Positions 1 through 8,437 are shown, numbered from the stretch's first letter. The stretch: DNA of 64,000 nucleotides from Bisbaumannia sp015645095 (GCA_036871055.1 CP141893.1:2914001-2978000); one strand, 5' to 3'. Program-made: numbers and translations. The notes: a model not told the origin generated them from the sequence alone.

Positions 1-1365
1 CATGGCATCCAGCACCGAGGTGGAGGTGGCGGAGCCGGTCACGGCGATAAACACCGGGGCCAGGAAGGCCTTCATCTTCAGCTCGAAGACCTCGGCCAGG
101 GCCTTGACCTCTACCAGCAGGCTCTCCTTGTCCCAGCGCGAGACGCCTTCCAGGCGCCACACCAGGAACTGCAGCAGGCGCACCAGCTCGTCGCGCTCCA
201 GCTTGACGCTCGCGAAGCTGGACTCGTCGATGGCCGGCAGGCCGGAGAAGAAGTGGCCCGCCAGCGGCATCACCTCGGAGAGGGTCTCCACCCGCGGGCG
301 CACCTGGGGGAGGATCTCCCGCACATAGGCCTCGTTGAAGGCCCAGTCGCGCAGCGCCTGGAGGAAGGCGGCATCGTCCAGGTCCTCGCGGATATAGAGG
401 CCGTTGAGCCAGGTCAGCTTCTCCAGGTCGAAGACCGGGCCACCCAGGGAGACCCGCTCCACGTCGAAGTGGGCCATCATCTCGTCGAGGGAGAACTTCT
501 CCCGCTCGTCGGGCATCGACCAGCCCATGCGGCCCAGGTAGTTGGTGACCGCCTGGGGCAGGAAGCCCATGCGCCGGTAGTAGTTGATGGAGGTCGGGTT
601 CTTGCGCTTGGAGAGCTTCGACTTGTCCGGGTTGCGCAGCAGCGGCATATGGCACAGCTCCGGCATCTCCCAGCCGAAGTACTCGTAGAGCAGCTGGTGC
701 TTGGGCGCCGAGTTGATCCACTCCTCGCCGCGCAGCACATGGGTGATGCCCATCAGGTGGTCGTCCACCACGTTGGCCAGGTGGTAGGTGGGCATGCCGT
801 CGGACTTGAGCAGGATCTGGGCATCCACCTGGGCCCAGTCCACCTCGATCACCCCACGCAGGCGGTCTTTGACCCGGCAGGTGCCCTCGGTGGGGACTCG
901 CATGCGCACCACATAGGGCCAGCCCTCCCGCTCACGGCGCGCCACCTCCTCCTCGGGCAGGGCCAGGTCAGCGGGCTTGAGGGCCATCTGCAGGCCGGCG
1001 GCCTTGCGCGACTCGCGCAGCTCGTCGAGCTCCTCGCTGGTGCGGTAGCACTTGAAGGCGTGGCCGGCGTCCAGCAGCTGCCGGGCATACTCGGCATAGA
1101 TATCGCCCCGCTCGCTCTGGCGGTAGGGGCCATGGGGGCCACCCACGTCGGGCCCCTCGTCCCACTCCAGGCCCAGCCAGCGCAGGGAGTCGAGGATCAT
1201 CTGCTCCGACTCCGGGGTGGAGCGCTCGCGATCGGTATCCTCGATGCGCAGGATGAACTGACCGCCCTGCTGGCGGGCGAAGCAGAGGTTGAACAGGGCG
1301 ATGTAGGCGGTGCCCACATGGGGGTCGCCGGTGGGGGACGGCGCGATACGGGTACGTACGGTCAT
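1..1365 (-). CDS. gltX: Glutamyl-tRNA synthetase (C-terminus cut by window edge)
   Basis: Charges tRNA-Glu with glutamate in the cytoplasm (class I aminoacyl-tRNA synthetase). The N-terminus reads MTVRTRIAPSPTGDPHVGT, the family's ATP-binding signature (HVGT in place of HIGH). The second class I signature appears as KLSKRK near residue 244. About 455 residues are visible against roughly 490 in the family, so only the last part of the anticodon-binding domain is missing beyond base 1. Start chosen at 1365 because the conserved MTVRTRIAPSPTG begins there; an in-frame ATG at 1377 would add four residues, and neither has a strong ribosome site. Divergent from the dehydrogenase at 1499. Confidence 0.95.
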   Translation of the reverse strand, partial: MTVRTRIAPSPTGDPHVGTAYIALFNLCFARQQGGQFILRIEDTDRERSTPESEQMILDSLRWLGLEWDEGPDVGGPHGPYRQSERGDIYAEYARQLLDAGHAFKCYRTSEELDELRESRKAAGLQMALKPADLALPEEEVARREREGWPYVVRMRVPTEGTCRVKDRLRGVIEVDWAQVDAQILLKSDGMPTYHLANVVDDHLMGITHVLRGEEWINSAPKHQLLYEYFGWEMPELCHMPLLRNPDKSKLSKRKNPTSINYYRRMGFLPQAVTNYLGRMGWSMPDEREKFSLDEMMAHFDVERVSLGGPVFDLEKLTWLNGLYIREDLDDAAFLQALRDWAFNEAYVREILPQVRPRVETLSEVMPLAGHFFSGLPAIDESSFASVKLERDELVRLLQFLVWRLEGVSRWDKESLLVEVKALAEVFELKMKAFLAPVFIAVTGSATSTSVLDAM

Positions 1366-1498
1366 CTCGGAATCCATTGGCTAGAGAGGTGATGTCCTGG
1401 TGGGCGATTATACGCACTCCCCCCCTCCCCAGCAGCCACCGGAACCCGAGATGCGTCAGACGGTCACCTGCATAGCGAAACGACGCAAGGAGTGCCCC

Positions 1499-2239
1499 AT
1501 GCTACCCAACCTGCCCGATGCCTTTACCGCCCTGGTGACCGGCGCCTCCGGCGCCATCGGCGATGCGGTGGTTCGCGCCCTGCTGGCCGATTCCCGCCCC
1601 GCCCGGGTCATCGCCGTGAGTCGCCGCCCGCGCCCCGGCGATCTCGCCGACGCCCGGCTGACCTGGCTCGAGGCCGATGTGGAGCGCGAGGCGGGGCGCC
1701 GGGCCATCGCCGAGACCCTGGCCGACACCCCGCTGCACCTCTGGTTCAATGCCATCGGTATCCTGCACGAGGGCGCGACCTTTCCGGAAAAGCGCCTGGA
1801 GGAGCTCGATGAGGCCGCCTTGCAGCATCTCTATCGGGTCAATGCCATCACCCCGGCCTTGCTGCTCCAGGCGCTGCTGCTGGCCCTCAAGGGACAGCAT
1901 CCGGCCCTGATCGCCAGCCTCTCGGCGCGGGTCGGTTCGATCGAGGACAACCGCCTGGGCGGCTGGTACGGCTACCGGGCCAGCAAGGCTGCCCATAACA
2001 TGTTGATGCGTACCGCCGCCGTGGAGCTCCGGCGACTGAACCCACAGAGTTGCGTGCTCTGCCTGCATCCCGGCACCACCGACAGCGCCCTCTCCCGCCC
2101 CTTCCAGGCCCGAGTGCCGAAAGGCAAGCTGTTTACCCCCGCCTTCGTCGCCGAGCGGTTGCTCGAGGTGATCGGCCAGCGCCGCGCCGAGGAGAGCGGC
2201 AGCTTCTGGGACTGGGCCGGCGACCCCATCCCCTGGTAG
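1499..2239 (+). CDS. Short-chain dehydrogenase/reductase (C-factor-like)
   Basis: NAD(P)-dependent oxidoreductase of the classical SDR family, 246 residues, which is usual length. The Rossmann glycine motif TGASGAIG lies near residues 13-20, the catalytic Ser is in SLSARVGS and the YxxxK pair is in YGYRASKAA. The 'FNAIGILH' segment and C-terminal 'FWDWAGDPIPW' resemble C-signal/CsgA-like SDRs of proteobacteria, whose substrates are mostly unknown. Start at 1499 is supported by AAGGAG seven bases upstream; an in-frame upstream extension to 1400 overlaps the gltX promoter region and lacks such a site. Converges on the LysR gene with 12 bp between stops. Confidence 0.85.
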   Translation: MLPNLPDAFTALVTGASGAIGDAVVRALLADSRPARVIAVSRRPRPGDLADARLTWLEADVEREAGRRAIAETLADTPLHLWFNAIGILHEGATFPEKRLEELDEAALQHLYRVNAITPALLLQALLLALKGQHPALIASLSARVGSIEDNRLGGWYGYRASKAAHNMLMRTAAVELRRLNPQSCVLCLHPGTTDSALSRPFQARVPKGKLFTPAFVAERLLEVIGQRRAEESGSFWDWAGDPIPW

Positions 2240-2251
2240 GACCGGGGCTTC

Positions 2252-3151
2252 CTACAGCACCAGGTGTTCGTGGAACCAGTCGGTGATGAAGTCGAGGTAG
2301 GCCCGGGTCTTGTCGGGCAGGTACTTACGGGAGCGGAACAGCACCAGCATGCTGCCGTGCTCGTTCCAGTAGGGCTGCAGCAGGGGCACCAGGCGCCCCT
2401 CCTCCACCGCCGCCCGGGCCGCGAAGGTGGGCAGATAGGCCAGGCCGAAGCCCGCCTTGGCGGCCTCCACCACCCCCAGCAGGTTATTGATCACCAGCCG
2501 TGAATGGGGCTCCACGTCCAGGGGCTGATCATTCAGCGAGAAGCGCCAGTGGGCCCCCAGGTCGTAGTTGCCATAGAAGATGGTGTCGTGCTGGGCGATA
2601 TCCTGGGGGTGGTGCAGCGGCTGATGGATCCGCGCCAGGTAGTCCGGCGCCGCGTAGAGGCCATAGACCACCTTGCACAGCGGCCGCGAGACCAGGCTGG
2701 AGGGCGGCAGGGGCCCCATGCGGATGGCCAGGTCCACGGCATCGTCGATGGGCTCGAAACGCTGATCCTCGAGGAGGATCTCCACCGCCACGTCCGGATA
2801 ACGACGCATAAAGGCGGTGGTGGGCTCGGCCAGGTACATGAAGCCGAAGCTGACCTGGGCGCTGACCTTGAGCTGCCCCCGGGGGCGCGCGGTGACCGAC
2901 TGCACCTGAGCCTCCGCCGAGGCCAGCTCCTCGCGAATGCGCAGGCCATGCTCGTAGTAGATCTGGCCCGCCTCGGTGAGGTGCAGGGAGCGGGTCGAGC
3001 GGTTGAGCAGGCTGACCCCGAGCTCCTCCTCCAGGGCCGCCACCCGCTTGGAGGCCAGCGACTTGGAGATGCCCAGCCGCCGCGCCGCCGCGGTAAAGCT
3101 GCCGCTGCGCACGACTTCCACGAACACCTTGAGCGCATCCAGGGTCGCCAC
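2252..3151 (-). CDS. LysR-family transcriptional regulator (CrgA/AaeR-like)
   Basis: DNA-binding regulator, 299 residues. The N-terminal winged helix-turn-helix (FTAAARRLGISKSLASKRVA, residues 19-38) is followed by a periplasmic-binding-protein-like effector domain of the type 2 fold. The sequence 'RRYPDVAVEILLEDQRFEPIDDAVDLAIRMGPL' style places it in the large CrgA/AaeR/DmlR subgroup that often controls a divergent oxidoreductase gene. No protein gene is divergent here. The first feature across the promoter region is a perfect 19-bp palindrome (3212-3230), then a putative terminator-ended short transcript on the plus strand, so the regulator may control itself and that RNA. Effector unknown. 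Confidence 0.9.
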   Translation of the reverse strand: MATLDALKVFVEVVRSGSFTAAARRLGISKSLASKRVAALEEELGVSLLNRSTRSLHLTEAGQIYYEHGLRIREELASAEAQVQSVTARPRGQLKVSAQVSFGFMYLAEPTTAFMRRYPDVAVEILLEDQRFEPIDDAVDLAIRMGPLPPSSLVSRPLCKVVYGLYAAPDYLARIHQPLHHPQDIAQHDTIFYGNYDLGAHWRFSLNDQPLDVEPHSRLVINNLLGVVEAAKAGFGLAYLPTFAARAAVEEGRLVPLLQPYWNEHGSMLVLFRSRKYLPDKTRAYLDFITDWFHEHLVL

Positions 3152-3211
3152 CGCGGACCTCCTCTACCGGGGAATTCGAGCAGGCCATGCGCCGGGCCAT
3201 GCCTCGGACAA

Positions 3212-3230
3212 TGTTTCCATTATGGAAACA
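3212..3230. promoter_or_regulatory. Perfect 19-bp palindrome, likely LysR operator
   Basis: TGTTTCCAT-T-ATGGAAACA: nine-base arms match perfectly around one central base. It lies 61 bp upstream of the LysR start codon, in the usual place for an autoregulatory LysR site, and 45 bp upstream of a TATACT -10-like hexamer on the plus strand. Confidence 0.6.
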
Positions 3231-3285
3231 CTAGTTTTCGATTGTACCCACTTATTCCGCAAATGCCGACTGACTATACTGGCCC

Positions 3286-3424
3286 TGCCTGCCGAGACGA
3301 GCCTTCGCTCACTCGACGGGTCTACGCCATCGGGCCGGTCACGGCCGGCCTGGATGACGCCTTCAGTGCATATCTGCTTTGCGCGCGGCCGGATGTTCTT
3401 CGACAACCGGCCCGCTTTTCTTTT
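3286..3424 (+). ncRNA. Candidate small RNA ending at a rho-independent terminator
   Basis: Between the LysR gene and the XRE gene a plus-strand terminator (3385-3424) has no protein gene upstream of it on its own strand. A TATACT -10-like hexamer is at 3275-3280, with only a weak -35 (TTATTC, 3252-3257, 17-bp spacing), as is common for activator-dependent promoters. The implied transcript is about 140 nt and has an internal hairpin around 3334-3352 (GGCCGGTCACGGCCGGCC region). I recognise no Rfam family. Start is approximate. It could instead be a long leader or a degraded gene. Confidence 0.35.
3385..3424 (+). terminator. Rho-independent terminator
   Basis: Arms GCGGCCGG (3385-3392) and CCGGCCCGC (3407-3415) pair with one bulge; the loop has an extra TGT/ACA pairing. 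A TTTTCTTTT tract (3416-3424) follows directly. The reverse strand has no T tract, so it acts on plus-strand transcripts. Confidence 0.65.
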
Positions 3425-3576
3425 GCCGCGTTCCGTGCGGACACCAAGAGCAAACGCAACTTAACCGATCCGTCGTTGTCACATCAGCGCCGCCGAACTA
3501 TCGTTGATCTTCCGTGGTCGATGCCACGAGGCCGATATTCCGCGGCAATTCCCTTTCACGCTGACGAGAGACTTCG

Positions 3577-4092
3577 ATGGAATCGCTCGGTCCCCGAATC
3601 AAGCAGCTCCGTATTCAAGCCCAGCTCAACAAGGCCGCCCTGGCTCGCCTGGTCGGCGTCTCCGATGTCACCATCTCCTATTGGGAATCGGGGGCCATCA
3701 AGCAGATCGGCCATGAGCGCCTGGTGGCCCTCGCCGAGGCGCTGGGTTGCCCGCTCAGTCACCTGCTGGATGACGGGGCGGGAGGCGGACAGCAGCCGCT
3801 GCGCCTTTCCCACCACCTGCCCCTGCCCTGGCAGGGCCAGGGCGCGCCGACGCTGATGCTGGAGGGGCAGAAGGCTCCCGCCTATCTGGTGACGCCGGCC
3901 GCCGACGAGCCCTTCGAGGCCCTGCCGGCAAACGCCCTGGCCGCCATTCAGCCGGTGAGCCGCTATCTGGGGCCGGGGTACTACCTGGTGGAGGAGCAGG
4001 AGAGGCTGGACCTGCGTCGCCTCGAGGCCGAGGCCACCGGACTCGCCCTGCATGGCAAGCTGGTGTCGCGCTGGGTCCGCCTGGACGACTGA
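3577..4092 (+). CDS. XRE-family HTH transcriptional regulator
   Basis: 171-residue protein with a Cro/C1-type helix-turn-helix at residues about 6-63 (RIKQLRIQAQLNKAALARLV then SDVTISYWESG). The C-terminal ~100 residues (Pro/Leu-rich, with PAYLVTPAADEPFEALP and a GYYLVEEQERLDLRRLE segment) resemble no domain I recognise, though the layout is like S24-type or cupin-less C1-like repressors without the protease catalytic pair. Start at the ATG following GAGAGACTTCG, whose ribosome site is weak. Convergent with the lipoprotein gene. Targets unknown. Confidence 0.8.
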   Translation: MESLGPRIKQLRIQAQLNKAALARLVGVSDVTISYWESGAIKQIGHERLVALAEALGCPLSHLLDDGAGGGQQPLRLSHHLPLPWQGQGAPTLMLEGQKAPAYLVTPAADEPFEALPANALAAIQPVSRYLGPGYYLVEEQERLDLRRLEAEATGLALHGKLVSRWVRLDD

Positions 4093-4099
4093 CGTCGCC

Positions 4100-4124
4100 G
4101 CTGGGCCATCAACGATGGCCCAGC
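4100..4124. terminator. Hairpin between convergent genes, possible shared terminator
   Basis: GCTGGGCCATC (4100-4110) pairs perfectly with GATGGCCCAGC (4114-4124) around AAC. It starts eight bases after the XRE stop and includes the lipoprotein stop codon. No T tract is present on either strand, so termination is uncertain. Confidence 0.4.
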
Positions 4125-4663
4125 TCGTAGGTGGTCCGGTACTCGATCACCTGCCCCAGGCCATGACCGGCCTCCCGCACCCAGTCGCCAGCGAGGTGCT
4201 CGCCCTGGGTACCGATGACCGCCTGAACCGAGGCCGGTTGCAGGTTACCCGGCGACATCTCCAGGCGCAGGGTATAGCCCCCGGCCGCCAGGCCGCTGCC
4301 GGGGCCGAAGGGCCCCACCTCGAAGCGCCCCGCCTCGCCGACCTGGGTACGGTGGCGCCAGCTGACGCCACTGGCATCACGCACCACCACGATCAGCAGC
4401 CGCGTCCCCTCGGGCAGGTTGGTCTCGCCGGCGACACTCAGGCGCCGGTCGGGCCGCACCGCGGGCTCGAGCTCGACCCAGACCGGAGCGTCCAGGGAAA
4501 CCGCCGTCTCGTCGGGCACCGCCTCCTGGGGCTCGGCGACCGCTGCCACGGGGTCGGGAGACGGCTCGGGAGGCGACGTCTCTTCCGCCTCGCCGCCACA
4601 GCCGGCCACACTCAATGTCAGGATTACCACGCCCATCCAGGTCAGTCGGCGCCTCGCCTCCAT
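4109..4663 (-). CDS. Putative lipoprotein
   Basis: 184 residues. The N-terminal lipoprotein signal is clear: a charged MEARRR start, a hydrophobic stretch and lipobox LSVAGC with Cys at residue 22. A Pro/Glu-rich acidic linker (residues 26-60) leads to a beta-rich domain with 'VWVELEPAVRP', 'PEGTRLLIVVVRD' and 'GPGSGLAAGGYTLRLEM' segments, reminiscent of a beta-sandwich. Strong ribosome site GGGAGGAG before the ATG. The residue after the lipobox Cys is Gly, so outer-membrane sorting is expected. Function unknown. Confidence 0.75.
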   Translation of the reverse strand: MEARRRLTWMGVVILTLSVAGCGGEAEETSPPEPSPDPVAAVAEPQEAVPDETAVSLDAPVWVELEPAVRPDRRLSVAGETNLPEGTRLLIVVVRDASGVSWRHRTQVGEAGRFEVGPFGPGSGLAAGGYTLRLEMSPGNLQPASVQAVIGTQGEHLAGDWVREAGHGLGQVIEYRTTYELGHR

Positions 4664-4753
4664 GAAACTCCTCCCGAGAGATCAATGCCTGTCTAGACTA
4701 TCATCGCCCTCGGCGGTTCGTCTTAACGGGTGCGTGTCACGCCGGCCATGCTC

Positions 4754-5083
4754 TCAGCCATCGGCGCAACGCAGGCAGCGGGTGGTGTATGGGAGGGCCA
4801 CCAGGCGGCGCGGATCGATCGCCTCGCCACACCGCTCGCAGAGCTCGCCCTCCCCCGCCTCGAGGCGCGCCAGGGCATGCCGCACCTGGGCCAGCTCCTC
4901 GCGGGCCTCCTGATCCAGGGCCTCCACCACCTCGTCGTTCTGCACCTCGCCGGCCTGCTCGCGGCTGTCCTTGTCCAGGGGGCGGCGCCGATGGTCCCGG
5001 TAGCGCGCCAGGCGCGCCTCCAGGTCGTCACGCAGGCGCTGCAGGGTCTCGTGTCGTTCGCTCATCGTCGTCTCACTCGCCAT
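4754..5083 (-). CDS. DksA/TraR-type C4 zinc-finger protein
   Basis: About 109 residues with a coiled-coil N-terminal half rich in Glu/Arg (LQRLRDDLEARLARYRDH) and a C-terminal four-cysteine zinc finger CERCG...TTRCLRCADG. This is the layout of DksA/TraR proteins, which bind the secondary channel of RNA polymerase and tune transcription with ppGpp. The protein is shorter than DksA (about 150), closer to TraR/YbiI relatives. It has EVQNDEVVEALDQEA where DksA carries its acidic DxxDxA tip, so the tip is not an exact match. Start at 5083 has AAGG upstream; the ATG at 5065 (MSERHETLQ) is an equally possible start. Confidence 0.8.
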   Translation of the reverse strand: MASETTMSERHETLQRLRDDLEARLARYRDHRRRPLDKDSREQAGEVQNDEVVEALDQEAREELAQVRHALARLEAGEGELCERCGEAIDPRRLVALPYTTRCLRCADG

Positions 5084-5143
5084 GACCTGTCGTGCCTTAG
5101 GTGATAGCACAGTCACGCCGCCTCGGCCCTGACCCGAGTCAAC

Positions 5144-5338
5144 TCAGGCGGGAGCGCCGATCACGCCCAGCCACAGCAACAGGGCCACGAAGGCCATGGC
5201 CAGCAGGAAGGCCACGCCCATGGCCACCAGCTGGCGCAGCAGCCAGTTGACGCCCCGGCGCCCCAGGGCGATGGCGATGCCCAACCAGGCGGCCACGAAG
5301 ATCACGAACATGGCGGCGGTCGCCAGGGTCTCGATCAT
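5144..5338 (-). CDS. Small two-helix membrane protein
   Basis: 64 residues, almost entirely hydrophobic: a first transmembrane segment at about residues 6-25 and a second at about 37-59, separated by a positively charged RRGVNWLLRQ loop. An excellent AAGGAG ribosome site lies eight bases before the ATG, which argues that this is a real gene. No family recognised. It is upstream of, and divergent from, dusA. Confidence 0.65.
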   Translation of the reverse strand: MIETLATAAMFVIFVAAWLGIAIALGRRGVNWLLRQLVAMGVAFLLAMAFVALLLWLGVIGAPA

Positions 5339-5527
5339 CTCTCGTCTCCTTGAACTATCCCGATAAAGGCGCCGTTATACCCGCCCATCGACACCAGGGC
5401 CAGGCGACCATCCCCCATAGCCCCTATCCGTCCTGACCATAAGGCCCCCACCCAGCGAACACTCACTCACCCCTCGCATCCCGCGGCGGGGCTGGTAGAA
5501 TGGGCGCCTCTTCCGATCGACCCCGTG

Positions 5528-6544
5528 ATGCCGATGCCCCGACTCGACCGCACCTTCTCCGTTGCCCCCATGATGGAGTGGACGACCCGTGACTACCGCG
5601 CCTTCGCCCGCACCCTGAGCCGGCGGGCGCTGCTCTATACCGAGATGGTCACCACCGGGGCCCTGATTCATGGCAGCCCCCGGAAACGCTTCCTCGGCTA
5701 CGACCCGGTGGAACACCCCCTGGCCCTGCAGCTGGGCGGCAGCGATGCCGGCGAGCTGGCCGAGTGCGCAGCCATCGCCGAGGCCTGGGGCTATGACGAG
5801 GTCAACCTCAACGTGGGTTGCCCCAGCGACCGGGTCCAGAACAACCTGATCGGCGCCTGCCTGATGGGCCACCCCGACAAGGTGGCGGCGGCGGTGAAGG
5901 CGATGCGCGAGGCGGTGTCGATCCCGGTGACGGTGAAGTGCCGCATCGGCATCGACGACCAGGACGAGGACGCCGACCTGGCACACTTTATCGAGGTGGT
6001 GGCCGATGCCGGCTGCGACACCTTTATCGTGCATGCCCGCAAGGCCTGGCTGCAGGGACTCTCCCCCAAGGAGAACCGGGATATCCCGCCCCTCAACTAC
6101 CCCCGGGTGCACCGCCTCAAGGCCGAGCGGCCGGCGCTGCATATCGGCATCAACGGCGGCATCAAGACCCTCGACGAGTGCCGCGAGCAGCTCGAGCACG
6201 TGGATAGCGTGATGGTCGGCCGCGAGGCTTACCAGAACCCCTGGCTGCTGGCCGGCGTCGACGCGGCCCTCTATGGCGAGCCTGGCCCCGCCGAGAACCG
6301 CCATGCCGCGGCCCGGGCCTTCCGCCCCTATATCGCCCGGCGTCTCGCAGAGGGGGCCCGACTCAACCACCTGACCCGCCACCTGCTGGGCCTCTTCCAG
6401 GGTTGCCCGGGAGGGCGCAAGTTCCGCCGCCACCTCTCCGAGCACGCCCACCGCGAGGGGGCCGGGCTGGCGGTCTTCGACGATGCCCTGGGCCTGGTCC
6501 CGGAGCACCCCGCCCAGCGCGCCCCGGAGCCCGCCACTACTTGA
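5528..6544 (+). CDS. dusA: tRNA-dihydrouridine(20/20a) synthase DusA
   Basis: FMN flavoprotein that reduces uridine to dihydrouridine in the tRNA D-loop. 338 residues. Signatures include SVAPMMEWTTRDYR near the N-terminus, LQLGGSDAGELAE, the catalytic Cys98 in NVGCPSDRVQ, 'VKCRIGIDD' and 'VHARKAWLQGLSPKENR', the last being typical of DusA rather than DusB/C. GTG 5525, ATG 5528 and ATG 5534 are all possible starts; no strong ribosome site decides between them. Its last codons overlap the convergent deacylase gene by 8 bp. Confidence 0.95.
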   Translation: MPMPRLDRTFSVAPMMEWTTRDYRAFARTLSRRALLYTEMVTTGALIHGSPRKRFLGYDPVEHPLALQLGGSDAGELAECAAIAEAWGYDEVNLNVGCPSDRVQNNLIGACLMGHPDKVAAAVKAMREAVSIPVTVKCRIGIDDQDEDADLAHFIEVVADAGCDTFIVHARKAWLQGLSPKENRDIPPLNYPRVHRLKAERPALHIGINGGIKTLDECREQLEHVDSVMVGREAYQNPWLLAGVDAALYGEPGPAENRHAAARAFRPYIARRLAEGARLNHLTRHLLGLFQGCPGGRKFRRHLSEHAHREGAGLAVFDDALGLVPEHPAQRAPEPATT

Positions 6545-7574
6545 GGTTCAATCCCTCGGGTAGCGATTCATAGTCGGATTGGAAGGTCTCGATGGCGCTC
6601 TCCGCCTCCTCGATGGCATCGAAACGCGCCACGTGGAAGAGCGCCTCCCCCTCGTTGGCCAGGGGCAGGTTGCTCATGCCGATCACGATGCCGTCGGCGT
6701 TGGCGCGCACCTCCCCCTCCACGTTACCGAAGGGATCCGCCACCACCCCCAGCAGCTCGCCCTTGGCGACCCGGGCGCCAAGGCGCACCTTGGGGCGCAG
6801 GATGCCGTCGATGGTGGCCCGGGCCCAGCTGGAGCCATTGGCCACCTCGGCGGCGGGCGGCGCGGCCCGGCGACGGTCGCTGGTCAGCATGCCGATGCTG
6901 CGCATCACCCGGCGCACCCCGCGCACCCCGGGAGCGATGGCCCACTCGTCGAAGCGCAGCGCCTCCCCCGCCTCATAGGTAAGCACCGGCACCCCGTTGC
7001 CCTGGGCATAATGGCGCAGGCTGCCCTCGCGCAGCTCGGCATTGAGGATCACCGGCACGCCGAAGGCCATGGCCATCGCCTCGGTCTCGCCTCCGGGGGT
7101 CAGCTGGGCGCGGATCTGCGGCAAATTGGTGCGGTGAATGGCCCCGGTATGCAGGTCGATGATATGGGTGGCCAGGTCGACGATCTGCTCGCGGAACAGC
7201 GCCGCCACCCGGGAGCCCAGGGAGCCCGCCTCGCTGCCGGGGAAGCAGCGGTTGAGGTCGCGGCGATCGGGCAGGTAGCGGCTGTGCTGGACGAAGCCGA
7301 ACACATTGACGATGGGCACGGCGATCAGGGTGCCGCGCAGGCCGCGCACGGCACTGGAACGCAGCAGGCGGCGCACGATCTCCACGCCATTGATCTCGTC
7401 GCCATGGATGGCCCCGCATACCAGCAGCACCGGCCCGCTCTGGCGGCCGTGGATCACCTCCACCGGGATATGCAGGGGCGCATGGGTATAGAGCTTGGCC
7501 ACCGGGACATCGATCTGGGCCCGGGCACCGGGCGCCACCTTGACGCCGGCGAGTTCGAAGGGGGCACGCGCCAT
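6537..7574 (-). CDS. Succinylglutamate desuccinylase/aspartoacylase-family zinc hydrolase
   Basis: 345-residue M14-type zinc carboxypeptidase-like deacylase. Zinc ligands His57 and Glu60 lie in GAIHGDE and His142 in DLHTG; substrate-binding residues are in PDRRDLNRCFPG; the catalytic Glu is in LTYEAGEALRF. The C-terminal third (GSSWARATIDGILRPKVRLGARVAKGELLGVV) looks like a biotinyl/lipoyl-like barrel, typical of AstE-like members of unknown substrate rather than AstE itself. No ast genes are nearby. Start at 7574 follows AGGAAG; the longer in-frame reading to 7658 is not supported. Divergent from the TetR gene. Confidence 0.85.
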   Translation of the reverse strand: MARAPFELAGVKVAPGARAQIDVPVAKLYTHAPLHIPVEVIHGRQSGPVLLVCGAIHGDEINGVEIVRRLLRSSAVRGLRGTLIAVPIVNVFGFVQHSRYLPDRRDLNRCFPGSEAGSLGSRVAALFREQIVDLATHIIDLHTGAIHRTNLPQIRAQLTPGGETEAMAMAFGVPVILNAELREGSLRHYAQGNGVPVLTYEAGEALRFDEWAIAPGVRGVRRVMRSIGMLTSDRRRAAPPAAEVANGSSWARATIDGILRPKVRLGARVAKGELLGVVADPFGNVEGEVRANADGIVIGMSNLPLANEGEALFHVARFDAIEEAESAIETFQSDYESLPEGLNLK

Positions 7575-7665
7575 GGCACACTTCCTATGTCGAAAGGCTG
7601 GTTTCCTTATACTCGTCCGAGCGCTTCGGCACGAGCCCCGGGCCTCAACGCCCGGCAACGGCTTA

Positions 7666-7689
7666 TATATACAATCATGAATGTAAGTT
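7666..7689. promoter_or_regulatory. AcrR-like operator in front of the TetR gene
   Basis: A 24-bp site that matches the Escherichia coli AcrR operator (TACATACATTTG/TGAATGTATGTA) at 18 of 24 positions, including the right-hand GAATGTA core. It lies 54 bp upstream of the TetR start codon, consistent with autoregulation. Related sites precede the pump adaptor and channel genes. Confidence 0.6.
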
Positions 7690-7742
7690 TCACGATGACT
7701 GGGGTAAACTAGGAGGCACTCCCCGCATCACCGAGACCCGAT

Positions 7743-8357
7743 ATGGCCCGCAAGACCAAAGCCGAAGCCGAGGCGACCCGCGAGGCGCTACTGGAGGCCG
7801 CCGAGGCGGTATTCTACGCCAAGGGAGTGGCCCGCACCTCCCTGGAGGAGATCGCCCGCCAGGCCGGCATGACCCGGGGCGCCGTTTACTGGCACTTCAA
7901 GAACAAGGGTGACCTCTTCGCCGCCCTGCTGGATCGCGTCCGCCTGCCCTTCCAGGAACTGGTGGAGGAGGTCGACGCCGACAGCCACGGCGATTCCCCG
8001 CTGGAAGCCATTCGGCTGGCCTGTCACAAGGGCTTCGTCCGCCTGGCGCAGCCCCGCTACCAGCGGGTCTACTCGATCCTGATTCATCGCTGCGAATTCT
8101 TCGGCGACATCGACCCCATCGCCATGCAGAACGCCATGGCGAACGAGTCCTGCGGCGCCCTGGAGGAGTATTTCGCCTGTGCCGCCGCCCAAGGCCTGCT
8201 GCGCGACGATATCGCCCCCGAACAGGCGGCCCAGCTGCTGCAAGCGACCCTGGGCGGTCTCTTCCACGACTGGCTGCGCAACCCCGACGATTTCTCCATC
8301 GAGGCCCGGGGCAATGAGCTGGTGGGGACCCTGCTGCGCCTGGTGAGCCGCTCCTGA
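7743..8357 (+). CDS. acrR: TetR-family repressor, AcrR/TtgR type
   Basis: 204 residues. The N-terminal helix-turn-helix (TSLEEIARQAGMTRGAVYWHF, about residues 32-52) and the 'KNKGDLFAALLDR' continuation are diagnostic of the AcrR/TtgR/MexR-like TetR regulators of RND pumps. The C-terminal domain (TetR_C_2 type: HKGFVRLAQ, ILIHRCEFFG) binds hydrophobic drugs in characterised relatives. The RND operon lies about 2 kb away on the opposite strand and carries matching operators, so this is probably its repressor (inference). A GGAGG motif is too distant (about 25 bp) to be its ribosome site. Its last 10 codons sit in a 30-bp repeat shared with the next gene. Confidence 0.85.
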   Translation: MARKTKAEAEATREALLEAAEAVFYAKGVARTSLEEIARQAGMTRGAVYWHFKNKGDLFAALLDRVRLPFQELVEEVDADSHGDSPLEAIRLACHKGFVRLAQPRYQRVYSILIHRCEFFGDIDPIAMQNAMANESCGALEEYFACAAAQGLLRDDIAPEQAAQLLQATLGGLFHDWLRNPDDFSIEARGNELVGTLLRLVSRS

Positions 8358-8360
8358 GCC
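8331..8360. repeat. 30-bp direct repeat, copy 1 (3' end of TetR gene)
   Basis: Thirty bases covering the last codons (LLRLVSRS), stop codon and following GCC are identical to 9296-9325 at the end of the neighbouring hydrolase gene, in the same reading frame. Confidence 0.9.
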
Positions 8361-8437
8361 CACTTCGGCGCAATTTGCTGCATTGCAACAAAGCTCCGCT
8401 ATACTGAAGGCCTGGCCCCACCCGTGGAGAGAGCGCC

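Noticed and set aside
2504..3856. 450-codon plus-strand open frame through the LysR gene and its upstream region
   Set aside because: Antisense to LysR for much of its length, crosses a terminator at 3385-3424 and has no recognisable domain.
5461..5527. TAGAAT as a -10 element for dusA (5496-5501)
   Set aside because: No acceptable -35 at 16-18 bp spacing; not strong enough to annotate.
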